A DNA stretch of 64,000 nt, taken from the NCBI GenBank assembly GCA_047620505.1, contig JBLHKS010000007.1, positions 1 to 64,000 of the forward strand. Reading direction: 5' to 3'. A program made the position numbers and the translations under genes. The notes under the pieces are model-generated. The model was given only the letters and a program-made list of their open reading frames with translations. It did no database searches and had not been told where the DNA came from. Numbering within the stretch: the first letter of the stretch is position 1; the number at the start of each line of letters is the position of its first letter. Below are positions 9,427-19,515 of this stretch, in pieces. The stretch is from JBLHKS01 sp047620505 (GTDB lineage: Bacteria; Verrucomicrobiota; Verrucomicrobiia; Verrucomicrobiales; DEV007).

Positions 9427-11880
9427 TTAGCGGTTAAAAAGGAATTCTTTCGTGTTCACGACCACCCAGAGAATATCCTCAAACGCTTGTTTCTCGGCTG
9501 TCGCGACGGGAACTTTTTCCGGGTCCGCAGCGGACTGGTCTCGCTTCTTCTTTAAGTGAGCGAAGGCCATCGCCAATTCCTCAGCGTCGGCTTCGCGAGC
9601 CAGAGCTCGCATATAAAGTTCGTGGATTCGATCTTCGTCAGGGCGTTCGGTGTCGGCGGCGAGTTCGGCGGCGCGGCCTTTTGAGGCGGAGAGCTTGGCC
9701 TGAACGGTTGGCGAATTGATGAGGTGAAGGCTTTGAGCAAGATTCGCATCGGCGGTGCGTTCGCATTCGCAGGCACTGTCCATTTGAGGCCGACCGAAGA
9801 CGGTTAAGAAGATCGATTCCTTGTTCGCGTTGTCGTCTGGAAGGGCGATTGCGCGGACCCCGAGAGGCTGTTTGTTAAAACTGTTCTTCGAATCGGCAAT
9901 GTCGTTGATCGCATCCAGCATTACTTCGGCAGGAAGTCGCTTTGGATAATAGCGGGCATAATATTGGTCGTCCTTGCTGTTATGCTCATTCGGCTCTGAG
10001 CTGAGTTGATAGGCCTGGCTGTTGCAGATCGTCCGAATCAAATGTTTTACGTCAAATCCGCTATCGATGAACGACTGTCCTAGTTGATCGAGGAGGTCGG
10101 GGTGCGTTGCCGGATTGGTGATCCGCATGTCGTCTTCCGGCTCGACGAGCCCGCGGCTGAAGAAGTGCTTCCAGTAACGGTTTACGAGCATCTTCGCGAA
10201 ATACGGATTCTCACGCGAGGTCATCCAGTTTGCGAGTTCAACACGCGGGTCGTGAACTTCAGGAATCTCCAAAGGCACCCCTTCGAGCGGAGTTGGTTTG
10301 AGCTTTTCCTTCGTCGTCGGGTTTTCGTATTCGGCTAACACCATTTTGTGATAAACCATGTCGCTCTCCGGGAGTTTGTAGACTTCCTTTCTGGCTAACG
10401 TGGAGAAAAAAGCCGCAAATCCGTAGTAGTCGTCCTGTGTCCACTTTTCATAAGGATGATGATGGCATTGAGCACATTGCATCCGGATACCTAGAAAAAC
10501 TTGGGCGATGTCGGCCATCTGATCCTTCGGATCCTGAACAACCCGATACCAGCCCACAGCCGGGTTTACGTCAGACTTGCCGCTTGCGGTGAGCAATTCG
10601 GCGACGAGCTGACTGAACGGCTTATTTTCAAGGAAACTCTGACGCAGCCAACCATGGAAAGCGTAGGTTTCGCGTGATACCCAATCGAGGTTTCCCTGCG
10701 CTTTGTTGCGAAGAATCGCAGCCCATTTTCCGGCGAAATAGTCGGCGTACTCGACGGTCTCGAGCAGCGCGTCGATTCTCTTGGCGCGCTTGTCAGGAGC
10801 CTTTGATTCCAGAAACTCCTGCGTTTCTTCCAGAGTTGGCAGGCGCCCGGCGATGTCGATCGTTACCCGCCGTAAGAACATCGCGTCGTCTCCCCGCTCA
10901 GAAGGAGGCAGGCCGAGAACATTGAGTTGGGCGAAAATTCGCTCGTCGACAAAATTTACAGGCGTTGGCGGAGGCGGCGTTTCGTGGCCGAGCGGGATGA
11001 TCGCGCGGAAGACGTCGACGTGCTCCTGGAATCGAATCATGACCGACGTGCTTCCGGTTTTCCCTTCGATCCTGACGAGTCCACCTTCCTCAATCTCGGC
11101 CATGTCTTCCTGATTCGGCTCATACTGCGCGTTATGAGTGATATCGCGCTTCGAGCCGTCGCTCATGAAAGCCGTGACCAGCAGCTGCTGGTCAGAGTGC
11201 GGTGAAAGGACGCGATCACGGGGGAAAACCTCGATGCGTTCGACTAACGGTTCGTTCTCGGCTCCGAAAGGCAGACCCTGCTCGATCCAGCGCAGAATCG
11301 CGGAATAATCTCGACCTCCCATTGCGAGTCGCGCGCCACCTTCGTGGGGCCGGTCGCCGCTGGCTTTTTGCAGAATCAAACTCTGCGACGGAGCCGTGAG
11401 CGAGATTCGACGCCCGCGAGATTGATGGAGTAAATTGTGATAGTCCGCTTCCGGCTCGTAGCCAAAGAGCGAAAGGTGAAACCCGTTCTGACCCCCGGTT
11501 TTTGCATGGCAGCCGCCGGTGTTGCATTCGTTCCTCGTTAGAATTGGGACGATGTCATTTCGAAAACTGATGAGCGGGTTCTGTCCAGATTTCTCCACGG
11601 TAACGCTGATTCTTGCGGCTCCCGCTGAGATCGTCGCCGCACCGTCCGCGAGTGGCGTAACGAGACCTCGATTGCTGACCTCGATCACGCCCGTCGGCGA
11701 CACCGTGAACTCGACCTCCCGCGTCACGTCGCGGCCTCCATCAGTCACCAGCAGTTGCTGAGTGGCATCGGGGCCGCTCAGCGTAATCGATTCCGCTCCT
11801 CCTGCATGAATTGAGTAATCGCCTGCTTGAGCGAAGCTCGCGAGCGCAATAAATGCGGCGATTCTGGCCATTGTTCTCAT
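9427..11880 (-). CDS. DUF1549/DUF1553 protein with N-terminal Ig-like domain
   Basis: About 817 residues, exported (signal peptide RIAAFIALASFAQAG). An Ig-like (BIG2-type) region comes first, then a cysteine motif CNTGGCH with four residues between the cysteines, then DUF1549 (FVDERIFAQLNVLGLPPSERGDD...) holding a second cysteine motif CAQCHHHPYEKWTQDDYY, then C-terminal DUF1553 (RVELANWMTSRENPYFAKMLVNRYWKHFFSRG). CxxCH suggests c-type haem, unproven in this family. The frame is open to 11910, but ATG 11880 sits just before the signal peptide. First gene of the operon with the PPC protein, and divergent from a second DUF1549 operon. Confidence 0.88.
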   Translation of the reverse strand: MRTMARIAAFIALASFAQAGDYSIHAGGAESITLSGPDATQQLLVTDGGRDVTREVEFTVSPTGVIEVSNRGLVTPLADGAATISAGAARISVTVEKSGQNPLISFRNDIVPILTRNECNTGGCHAKTGGQNGFHLSLFGYEPEADYHNLLHQSRGRRISLTAPSQSLILQKASGDRPHEGGARLAMGGRDYSAILRWIEQGLPFGAENEPLVERIEVFPRDRVLSPHSDQQLLVTAFMSDGSKRDITHNAQYEPNQEDMAEIEEGGLVRIEGKTGSTSVMIRFQEHVDVFRAIIPLGHETPPPPTPVNFVDERIFAQLNVLGLPPSERGDDAMFLRRVTIDIAGRLPTLEETQEFLESKAPDKRAKRIDALLETVEYADYFAGKWAAILRNKAQGNLDWVSRETYAFHGWLRQSFLENKPFSQLVAELLTASGKSDVNPAVGWYRVVQDPKDQMADIAQVFLGIRMQCAQCHHHPYEKWTQDDYYGFAAFFSTLARKEVYKLPESDMVYHKMVLAEYENPTTKEKLKPTPLEGVPLEIPEVHDPRVELANWMTSRENPYFAKMLVNRYWKHFFSRGLVEPEDDMRITNPATHPDLLDQLGQSFIDSGFDVKHLIRTICNSQAYQLSSEPNEHNSKDDQYYARYYPKRLPAEVMLDAINDIADSKNSFNKQPLGVRAIALPDDNANKESIFLTVFGRPQMDSACECERTADANLAQSLHLINSPTVQAKLSASKGRAAELAADTERPDEDRIHELYMRALAREADAEELAMAFAHLKKKRDQSAADPEKVPVATAEKQAFEDILWVVVNTKEFLFNR

Positions 11881-12052
11881 CGCGTCTTTACACGGCCTGC
11901 CACTTCGCAATCTTCCGTTTACCCATGGCCTTGCATACTGTTATAAAATTCTATGGCCTTTTGAACGGTTGGGGCTCGCTCGTCTCGATTGCAAAACCGG
12001 TCGTAACCGGAAGTTTTCAGCAGCGTCTTGATTTCTAAACCGCATACTTTCG
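11881..12052. promoter_or_regulatory. Divergent promoter region between two DUF1549 operons
   Basis: 172 bases between two start codons that face away from each other (11880 minus, 12053 plus). It must hold the promoters of both DUF1549 operons. AT-richer stretches are present (for example around 11935-11965), but no -35/-10 pair or operator can be called with confidence. Confidence 0.4.
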
Positions 12053-14209
12053 ATGAAAATCAGTCTTCTCGCTCTCTTCCTCCCCTCGCTCGTTTTCGCG
12101 GCTTCGCCCAGCGAACAAATCGACACTCTGATCCAGAGTGGTTACGAAGAACACGGTGTCGAGCCGAATGAAGCCGCTCCGGATTGGGTGATGGTCCGGC
12201 GAATTTATCTCGACATCGCCGGACGAATTCCGACCAGGGCGGAGGCGGCCACCTACATTCATTCCAAGGATCCGGAAAAGCACGAAAAACTCGTTCAGCA
12301 GCTGCTGGGCAGCGATGGCTACGTCAATCACTGGTTTAATTTCTGGGCCGACATCCTTCGGGTGAACCGGACGGCCAACAACGGTCAGTTCATCACGCCT
12401 TACTATTCTGAGTTCATCAAAGAATTTCTCCGAGAAAATCGGCCATACGACGAGTTCGTAAGCGACCTCTTGACGACCGATGGTGCTGCTTGGGATTCAG
12501 GCGCAATCGGCTATTATCTTCGAGATCGCGGGATGCCGCTGGATAATATGTCGAACACCATCCGCGTGTTTCTGGGAACGAGGCTCGAGTGCGCCCAGTG
12601 TCATGATCATCCATTCGATTCCTGGACTCAAATGGACTACTATCAAATGGCCGCCTTCAGCTATGATATGCAGTCAAACTATCGGCCTCCGATTCTCCGA
12701 GACGTTCAGCAATACATTCGCGGGAACCAGAGAGTCAGGGGGATGGAGCGCGGACAGCAGCGGCAGCTTGCCGCTTATCGGCAGGTCTTTCAGGAAGTGA
12801 TGCGACCGCTCCGTTACACGTCGATTCAAGAGCTGGATCAGGAATTGCGGTTGCCGGATGATTATCAATACGATAACGCGGCTCCGAAGCAGGTGGTTGA
12901 AGCAAAGACTATGTTTGGATCGGACGCATCACCAACACTCGATGATTATGCGGATTGGATGACCTCGAAAGACAATCCACGGTTCGCGAAAGTGATTGCA
13001 AACCGTCTCTGGAAGGAGGTTTTCGGAATTGGTCTGATTGAGCCGGTTGATGAGCTGCTGGACAGCACTGAGGCGTCGAATTCAGAATTGATGGAGCTTC
13101 TTGAATCGCAGATCAAGGAGTTGGACTATGACCTGAAAGCGTTTCTCAATCTTTTATACAATACTGAAGTTTACCGCCGTAAAGCGAGCCGAGCAGAAGT
13201 TTTGCCGGGCGAGTCGTATTATTTTTCAGGCCCAACTCTGCGCCGAATGAGTGCTGAACAAATCTGGGATTCGTTCGTGACGCTAATCAATCCAGAGCCT
13301 GACAAGCGTCCGGAAATGGCCGTCGCTGCAGAACAGAAACGGCTGGAAACGGCTCACAAGATTCACGAATCCATTTACGCATTGGAGCCGGAAGAGTTTA
13401 TTGAAGGCGTGAAGGCGGTTGGGGACACAGCAGGTGCCGGTGCTCAACGGTCGCGCGAATTGGCGGCCGAGGCCGCTCAAGCGCGAGCTGACAAAGATGA
13501 AGCGAAAGCTCGGCAACTTGCCCGCGAAGCCAATCAGTATCGAGGAGATGTTCGCTCTAAAGTTCGTGAACACATTTACGAGGCAGGCTGGGAGAAGCTG
13601 GTTGAGAGCGGTGAAGCAGCCGAGGTTTTCGGCGAGGAAGCAGCTGCTGGCCCGATGGTCGGAGCGATGGAGGCACGAATGATGGGGATGTCTCAGAATC
13701 GAGGCGCGGCGGCTGGAGCGACTCGAGCATTTCAACGGGCGCAGCGTGAACGGCTTCTGGAGATCGCCAAGAATCTTGGGATCACTGAGAAGGAGGAGAT
13801 TCGAGGGTTTGCCGAATTTCTCGTTAAAATGGCGACTCAGGCTCAACGCGCGGCGAATCTCCCGTCACCCGCGCCCCCTGGGCATTTTCTCCGCGAATTC
13901 GGCCAGTCCGATCGCGACGTGATTGAAAACGCGAACGACGAAGCATCGCTTCCGCAAGCGCTACAGCTTTTAAACGGTCCCTACGCGGAAGCACTCGTAA
14001 ATAAGTATGGAGTGCTCGCCAGGCAGGTGATGAACGAGGATGAGCCAGATGGAAAGCTGAACGTAATCTATCTTAGTTTGTATTCTCGCTATCCGACCAA
14101 GGTTGAGCGCGAATACATGTCTCCAATTATCGCCGAGTTCGGAGACGAAGCCTACAAAGATCTGGTCTATGCGATCCTTAACACTCAGCAGTTTCTGTTT
14201 ATTCAATAA
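12053..14209 (+). CDS. DUF1549/DUF1553 domain protein
   Basis: 718-residue exported protein with a signal peptide (1-16, ending VFAA). DUF1549 begins near PDWVMVRRIYLDIAGRIPT and contains ECAQCHDHPFDSWTQMDYYQM, a CxxCH motif compatible with haem. DUF1553 begins near YADWMTSKDNPRFAKVIANRLW and runs to the C-terminus ending NTQQFLFIQ. An Ala/Glu/Arg-rich helical insert of about 130 residues (around 440-600) interrupts DUF1553. It is followed 12 bases later by a DUF1501 gene, the standard pairing in planctomycetes and verrucomicrobia. The exact biochemical role of the pair is unknown. Confidence 0.9.
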   Translation: MKISLLALFLPSLVFAASPSEQIDTLIQSGYEEHGVEPNEAAPDWVMVRRIYLDIAGRIPTRAEAATYIHSKDPEKHEKLVQQLLGSDGYVNHWFNFWADILRVNRTANNGQFITPYYSEFIKEFLRENRPYDEFVSDLLTTDGAAWDSGAIGYYLRDRGMPLDNMSNTIRVFLGTRLECAQCHDHPFDSWTQMDYYQMAAFSYDMQSNYRPPILRDVQQYIRGNQRVRGMERGQQRQLAAYRQVFQEVMRPLRYTSIQELDQELRLPDDYQYDNAAPKQVVEAKTMFGSDASPTLDDYADWMTSKDNPRFAKVIANRLWKEVFGIGLIEPVDELLDSTEASNSELMELLESQIKELDYDLKAFLNLLYNTEVYRRKASRAEVLPGESYYFSGPTLRRMSAEQIWDSFVTLINPEPDKRPEMAVAAEQKRLETAHKIHESIYALEPEEFIEGVKAVGDTAGAGAQRSRELAAEAAQARADKDEAKARQLAREANQYRGDVRSKVREHIYEAGWEKLVESGEAAEVFGEEAAAGPMVGAMEARMMGMSQNRGAAAGATRAFQRAQRERLLEIAKNLGITEKEEIRGFAEFLVKMATQAQRAANLPSPAPPGHFLREFGQSDRDVIENANDEASLPQALQLLNGPYAEALVNKYGVLARQVMNEDEPDGKLNVIYLSLYSRYPTKVEREYMSPIIAEFGDEAYKDLVYAILNTQQFLFIQ

Positions 14210-14221
14210 CCGTCCCCAATC

Positions 14222-15511
14222 ATGAATCCGAATCGTCAATCCGATCTCTCTCGCCGTGATTTTACGGCTCGTGTCGCCGCCGCGACGCTTGGTGTTGGTC
14301 TTGCGCCAGCCAGCAATATGTTCGCCGCTGGTGAAGATGCATCGGCCGCGAAGAACCCGAATGTAAAGGCCAAGAACGTTATTTACCTATATATGGCTGG
14401 TGGAATGAGCCACCTCGATACGTTCGACGTGAAGCCGGGGTCCGAATCGATGGGCTCAATCGGAACCGCACAGAGCAAGGTTGATGGCTATCAAACTGGC
14501 GAGTATCTCAAACGAACTGGCCAGGTCATGGACCGATTTGCGGTGATCAACTCGATGAACTCGACTGCCGGGGCTCATGAGCAGGGAAATTATTTTATGC
14601 ATACAAGCTATTCTCTACGCGGGACGATTCGTCATCCCGGGATGGGAGCCTGGCTGATGAAATTCAATGGTAAGGGCAATGAAAGACTTCCCGGCAACGT
14701 TGTCATCGGAAATGGCAGTCGACATCCGGGCGCGGGGTTCTTTGAAGCGAAATTGTCTCCTCTGATGGTCACGAATCCCGAGAACGGGCTTCCGAATAGC
14801 GAGCGTCTTGATTCGGTGACGGAAACCACTTTCAATCGACGACTCAAGATGGCAAACGACCTCGATAAATGGTTTCACGAGGCTTATCAACAGCGCAACG
14901 TTCGGGCGTACGGCGATCTCTATGACGAAGCGTTGAAGTTGATGAAGAGCGAAGATCTGAAGGCATTTGATCTCTCCGACGAACCAGCAGCTGCTCGCGA
15001 GCGATACGGCGATGATTCCTTCGGTCAGGGCTGTTTGCTCGCGCGCCGACTTGTCGAGCACGACGTTCGATTTGTCGAAGTGTCCCTTGGTCGGTGGGAC
15101 ACGCACGTGAACAATTTCGTCGAAGTTCCAGAGCGTTGTGACATTCTTGATCGCGCGCTCAGCGCGTTGATCAAGGATCTCGACTCTAGCGGTTTGCTAG
15201 AGGAAACATTAGTCGTGTTGGCCACGGAATTCGGTCGGACGCCTGCCGTGAACGTAAACGAAGGTCGTGATCATTATCCGAGGGCGTTTACGACATTGCT
15301 CGCCGGTGGAGGAATCAAAGGCGGGACGATCTACGGAAAAACCGACGCAGCCGGGGCGGAGGTTATCGAAAACAAAGTTACGATTCCAGATTTCAACGCC
15401 ACGATCGCCTACGCTCTAGGCTTACCGCTCGATCACGTGCTCTACAGCCCGAGTAAGCGTCCGTTCACGGTTGCCCACAAAGGAAAGCCGATCACGAGTC
15501 TGTTTGGATAG
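14222..15511 (+). CDS. DUF1501 protein with Tat signal
   Basis: 429 residues. The N-terminus has SRRDF followed by a hydrophobic stretch, a twin-arginine (Tat) export signal. The rest is DUF1501, a sulfatase/alkaline-phosphatase-like fold without the formylglycine motif: KNVIYLYMAGGMSHLDTFDVKP, GCLLARRLVEHDVRFVEVSLGRWDTH, EFGRTPAVN...GRDHYPRAFTTLLAGGG. It lies 12 bases downstream of the DUF1549/DUF1553 gene in one operon and converges on dop with one base between the genes. Confidence 0.92.
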   Translation: MNPNRQSDLSRRDFTARVAAATLGVGLAPASNMFAAGEDASAAKNPNVKAKNVIYLYMAGGMSHLDTFDVKPGSESMGSIGTAQSKVDGYQTGEYLKRTGQVMDRFAVINSMNSTAGAHEQGNYFMHTSYSLRGTIRHPGMGAWLMKFNGKGNERLPGNVVIGNGSRHPGAGFFEAKLSPLMVTNPENGLPNSERLDSVTETTFNRRLKMANDLDKWFHEAYQQRNVRAYGDLYDEALKLMKSEDLKAFDLSDEPAAARERYGDDSFGQGCLLARRLVEHDVRFVEVSLGRWDTHVNNFVEVPERCDILDRALSALIKDLDSSGLLEETLVVLATEFGRTPAVNVNEGRDHYPRAFTTLLAGGGIKGGTIYGKTDAAGAEVIENKVTIPDFNATIAYALGLPLDHVLYSPSKRPFTVAHKGKPITSLFG

Positions 15512-15512
15512 A

Positions 15513-17042
15513 CTAAGCCCGAACGAAATCTGCGAGAGCGGACAGCTCTGCGACGGATTGAGATTGGCGAACGATTTCAACTGCTTTGGCAACTTTGTCA
15601 GGGTCAAAAAGCGAGCGCAAATCGATGTCCAGCTTCTTCGCGCCGTTGCGGAGTTTGACATGATCCCACTGAGCCGCGTCGATGTCGTCTCCGAAGCGTT
15701 CGATCAAAATTCCGCGCAGTGCCGCTCGTGTTGTTTGAGGCGCGGCGACCGCAGTTCGAGTCAGGCTTTCGTAATCGAACGGAAGCCTGAGCGAGCCTTG
15801 GTCTAACAAGGCGAAAAACAGGCCCTCATTGCGATCGAGAAGATGATAGCTGAGATCGAGGCTCCGCACCCAGGGATCGTCTTCACCGATGCCTTCGTTT
15901 TTGCGGAATTTTTCAATCAGTTCGAATTTTGCGCTCCAATCGAGACGGTTGGCAGTGCTGATCGGATCGCGCTCAAGATCGTCTAGGACTCTCGCCCACT
16001 CAGTCAGCAGCTGCTGGCGTTCCGGCGTCGATTCGCCGAACTCCCGAGCTAACTCAAGGTAAGCGCGCTGAACTTCAATTGCCGTGGTTGGCGCACCCCT
16101 GGAAGTCCGGCATTCCCACTTCCAAGAGCGATCTCGTGATAGGTCGCGAATCGTTTTCACAGGCTCAGCCAAAGTTGGAACTCGGTCGAGTGGCGCCCCG
16201 CGCGAAAGCGCCTCAAGCACCGCTGCAGTCGTCCCAACTTTAAGGTAAGTCGCGAACGGCGAGAGATTTGCATCGCCGCAAATGACGTGGAAGCGCCGCC
16301 ACTTTGCCGGGTCCGCATGAGGCTCATCGCGAGTGTTAACGATCGGTCGTTTCTGCATCGTGTCGACGCTTTCGATCACTCGGAAGAAGTCGCCTCGCTG
16401 CGAAATTTGGAAACCCGGACCGACGAATCGATCTTCATCTTCAACTCCATATTTTCCAGCTCCGCAGAAGATTTGTCGTGTTGTCAGGAACGCGACGGTC
16501 GCCGCGCTCAGATCCGCCCAGGGAAGCGAACGGCGGACAAGATAGTTTTCGTGACAGCCGTAGCTGTGGCCCTGAAAATCGGTGTTGTTTTTGTAAATCC
16601 GAACGCGATTCACCTCCGTGTCGGCTGCCGAAACCGCCTCGGCACACGTCATCGCAAGTTGATCGCCGATAAAGTCCTGCTGGAGGATCTCGAGCAGCGT
16701 TGAGCACTCCGGAGTGCAGTATTCGGGGTGCGCATGGTCGTTGTACCAGCGGGCCCCGTTCTTAAGCACGAGATCGCTCTTGATCTCCGTGTAGCTCATC
16801 GGGCGGTCTCGATCCTGAGCGTAATAATTCGCTTCGTCGGTGTCCTGGCGGAGTTCGTCGACCCGAAAGCCGCGGGCATCGAGATGGGGATCTTCGCACG
16901 AATAATCCCACTTCATTTGGACGCCGTCGTCCTGCGCTGCACGAACGAGCGCGATCGACTCAGCGACGACGTCCAGATTCGTGGGGTCGTCGCGGGTGAT
17001 TCCGTACTCTGTTTCCAGTCCGAATAGAACCTGGTGATCCAT
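15513..17042 (-). CDS. dop: Dop/PafA2-like pupylation enzyme (depupylase/deamidase)
   Basis: 509 residues of the Pup ligase/depupylase fold, related to glutamine synthetase. Dop deamidates the C-terminal Gln of Pup and removes Pup from proteins. The start GLETEYGI holds the Mg2+-binding glutamates (E10, E12). NDHAHPEYCTPEC at 101-113 (D102) is the Dop signature. A loop with KWDYSCEDPHLDARGFR (about 44-60) matches the Dop-specific loop and argues against PafA. No pup, pafA, proteasome subunit or ARC ATPase gene is visible here, and neighbours are a convergent DUF1501 gene and an HDAC-like gene. The assignment as Dop is good; activity here is inferred. Confidence 0.88.
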   Translation of the reverse strand: MDHQVLFGLETEYGITRDDPTNLDVVAESIALVRAAQDDGVQMKWDYSCEDPHLDARGFRVDELRQDTDEANYYAQDRDRPMSYTEIKSDLVLKNGARWYNDHAHPEYCTPECSTLLEILQQDFIGDQLAMTCAEAVSAADTEVNRVRIYKNNTDFQGHSYGCHENYLVRRSLPWADLSAATVAFLTTRQIFCGAGKYGVEDEDRFVGPGFQISQRGDFFRVIESVDTMQKRPIVNTRDEPHADPAKWRRFHVICGDANLSPFATYLKVGTTAAVLEALSRGAPLDRVPTLAEPVKTIRDLSRDRSWKWECRTSRGAPTTAIEVQRAYLELAREFGESTPERQQLLTEWARVLDDLERDPISTANRLDWSAKFELIEKFRKNEGIGEDDPWVRSLDLSYHLLDRNEGLFFALLDQGSLRLPFDYESLTRTAVAAPQTTRAALRGILIERFGDDIDAAQWDHVKLRNGAKKLDIDLRSLFDPDKVAKAVEIVRQSQSVAELSALADFVRA

Positions 17043-17113
17043 GCCCTGACTCTAACGCGATCCGAATCGATTGCACGAAATCAGCACGAATCGTCGGCAG
17101 CATCTGCGACCGA

Positions 17114-18052
<939 letters not shown>

Positions 18053-18159
18053 GAGAACAGGCTAAGGCGCCGTCCGACGGCCTTCAAGTGCGGGAAAAAA
18101 TGACCACTTCGTAACGCGGCGATCACAGCCAAGTCATCTGGCAGGCTCAATCTCCCGAC

Positions 18160-18762
18160 ATGATGATCACCAAAATTCTCGATTCAACCATTGGGCAGGC
18201 ACACCTCGTGTTCTGCGTCGCCTTCATTGGAATCTCGATTCACGCGCTTGCTGCTGAGCCGCCGCTTCCAAAGGATCCGGTTGCGGAGCCGATAGCGAAG
18301 AAAAGTAAGTCGGATTCGACTCAGATCACGGCCGAGACTTCGAGCTTCGATTCTAAAAGGAACCTGGTTGTTTTTGAGGGCAACGTGGTCATGACCAATC
18401 CGGAGATGCGGATGAATTGCGATCTTCTTGAGGTGAACTTGATCAAAAACTCCGGTGGTCCAGCCTCAGCAGCTGCTGGCGGGATTCAAAGCGGCGTGGC
18501 GCGCGGCTACGTGGTTATCAAGACGAAGAATGCCAAAGGCGGAGAGGTCGTGGCGCACGCGCGTCGGGCAGACTTCGAATCGGCGGGCCAGTCAGTGGTT
18601 CTGAGCGACCATCCGGTGCTTCAAGACGGAAAGCAGCTCGTCGAAGGCACGTCGTCGGAGACTCGAATTTTCCTGACTTCAGACGGCAAACATCGGGTGA
18701 CGGGCTCGAGCATTGTCACGATTGTCGATACAGCGAATTCAACTTTGAACCTCCCCAAATGA
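18160..18762 (+). CDS. LptA/OstA-like periplasmic protein
   Basis: 200 residues with an N-terminal hydrophobic segment (about 14-33) acting as signal or anchor. The body, beginning ITAETSSFDSKRNLVVFEGNVVMTNPEMRMNCDLLEV, shows the repeating beta pattern of the OstA/LptA family that bridges lipopolysaccharide across the periplasm. A link to lipid or envelope polymer transport is likely; no other lpt gene is nearby. The stop overlaps an ATG (18759) in frame with the response regulator, so the two may be coupled. In this gene the dispersed palindrome is read as SAAAGG. Confidence 0.75.
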   Translation: MMITKILDSTIGQAHLVFCVAFIGISIHALAAEPPLPKDPVAEPIAKKSKSDSTQITAETSSFDSKRNLVVFEGNVVMTNPEMRMNCDLLEVNLIKNSGGPASAAAGGIQSGVARGYVVIKTKNAKGGEVVAHARRADFESAGQSVVLSDHPVLQDGKQLVEGTSSETRIFLTSDGKHRVTGSSIVTIVDTANSTLNLPK

Positions 18763-18830
18763 CGAGCCTCATCGCGGTTACGGTTGGTTCTCCCTCGACG
18801 CCTCGCGAATCATCGGCCACTTTGGAAGCT

Positions 18831-19511
18831 GTGAAAGTTCTCGTCGTTGAAGATGAAAAGCAGATCGCTTCCTTCGTGGAAAATGGTCTAAAGGAACAAG
18901 GTTTCAGCGTGGACGTGTGCCGCGATGGCGTGGAGGGAATGGAGATGGCGAGCAGCAAGGCCTACGACGCGATCGTGCTGGACATCATGTTGCCCGGTCG
19001 GGATGGGCTGAGTATATTGAGGAAACTCCGCGAAGATCAGAACACGGTACCCGTGATCCTCGTCACAGCGCGCGACGGCCGAGATGAACGGGTCGACGGG
19101 CTGGATCTCGGTGCCGACGACTACATCACGAAGCCGTTTTACATGGATGAGCTGATCGCGCGGCTGCGGTCGGTCTGGCGGCGTTCTGCCGGGCAAGGGC
19201 TGAGCATTTTGAGCGTCGCCGATCTGCGCGCGAATCTGATGACTCACGAAGTTCACCGCGGCGATGAACGAATTGAGTTGGCGCACAAGGAATTCGCGCT
19301 CCTGGTTTATCTGATGCGATCAGCGGGGCGCGTTCTGACACGCACCCAAATTTTGGAGCAAGTCTGGGAGTATCAATTCGATCCCGGCTCGAACATCGTC
19401 GATTCCTACATCGCCCGCCTCCGGCGCAAGATCGATCACGACTTTGATACAGCCCTGATCGAGACCCTGCGCGGCGTTGGTTATCGAATGAAGGATCCGA
19501 GCGAAAGCTGA
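18831..19511 (+). CDS. OmpR/PhoB-family response regulator
   Basis: Two-domain transcription regulator. The receiver domain has acidic pocket E7/D8, phosphoacceptor D51 (VLDIMLPGRDG), T79 and K101 (YITKPF). The DNA-binding winged helix follows (LAHKEFALLVYLMRSAGRVLTRTQILEQVW...YIARLRRKID...IETLRGVGYRM). Start choice: GTG at 18831 gives the canonical VKVLVVEDE start and has GGAAG just upstream. The ATG at 18759, overlapping the previous stop, would add 24 low-complexity residues. No histidine kinase is adjacent; downstream is a convergent symporter gene. Confidence 0.92.
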   Translation: MKVLVVEDEKQIASFVENGLKEQGFSVDVCRDGVEGMEMASSKAYDAIVLDIMLPGRDGLSILRKLREDQNTVPVILVTARDGRDERVDGLDLGADDYITKPFYMDELIARLRSVWRRSAGQGLSILSVADLRANLMTHEVHRGDERIELAHKEFALLVYLMRSAGRVLTRTQILEQVWEYQFDPGSNIVDSYIARLRRKIDHDFDTALIETLRGVGYRMKDPSES

Positions 19512-19515
19512 ACGC

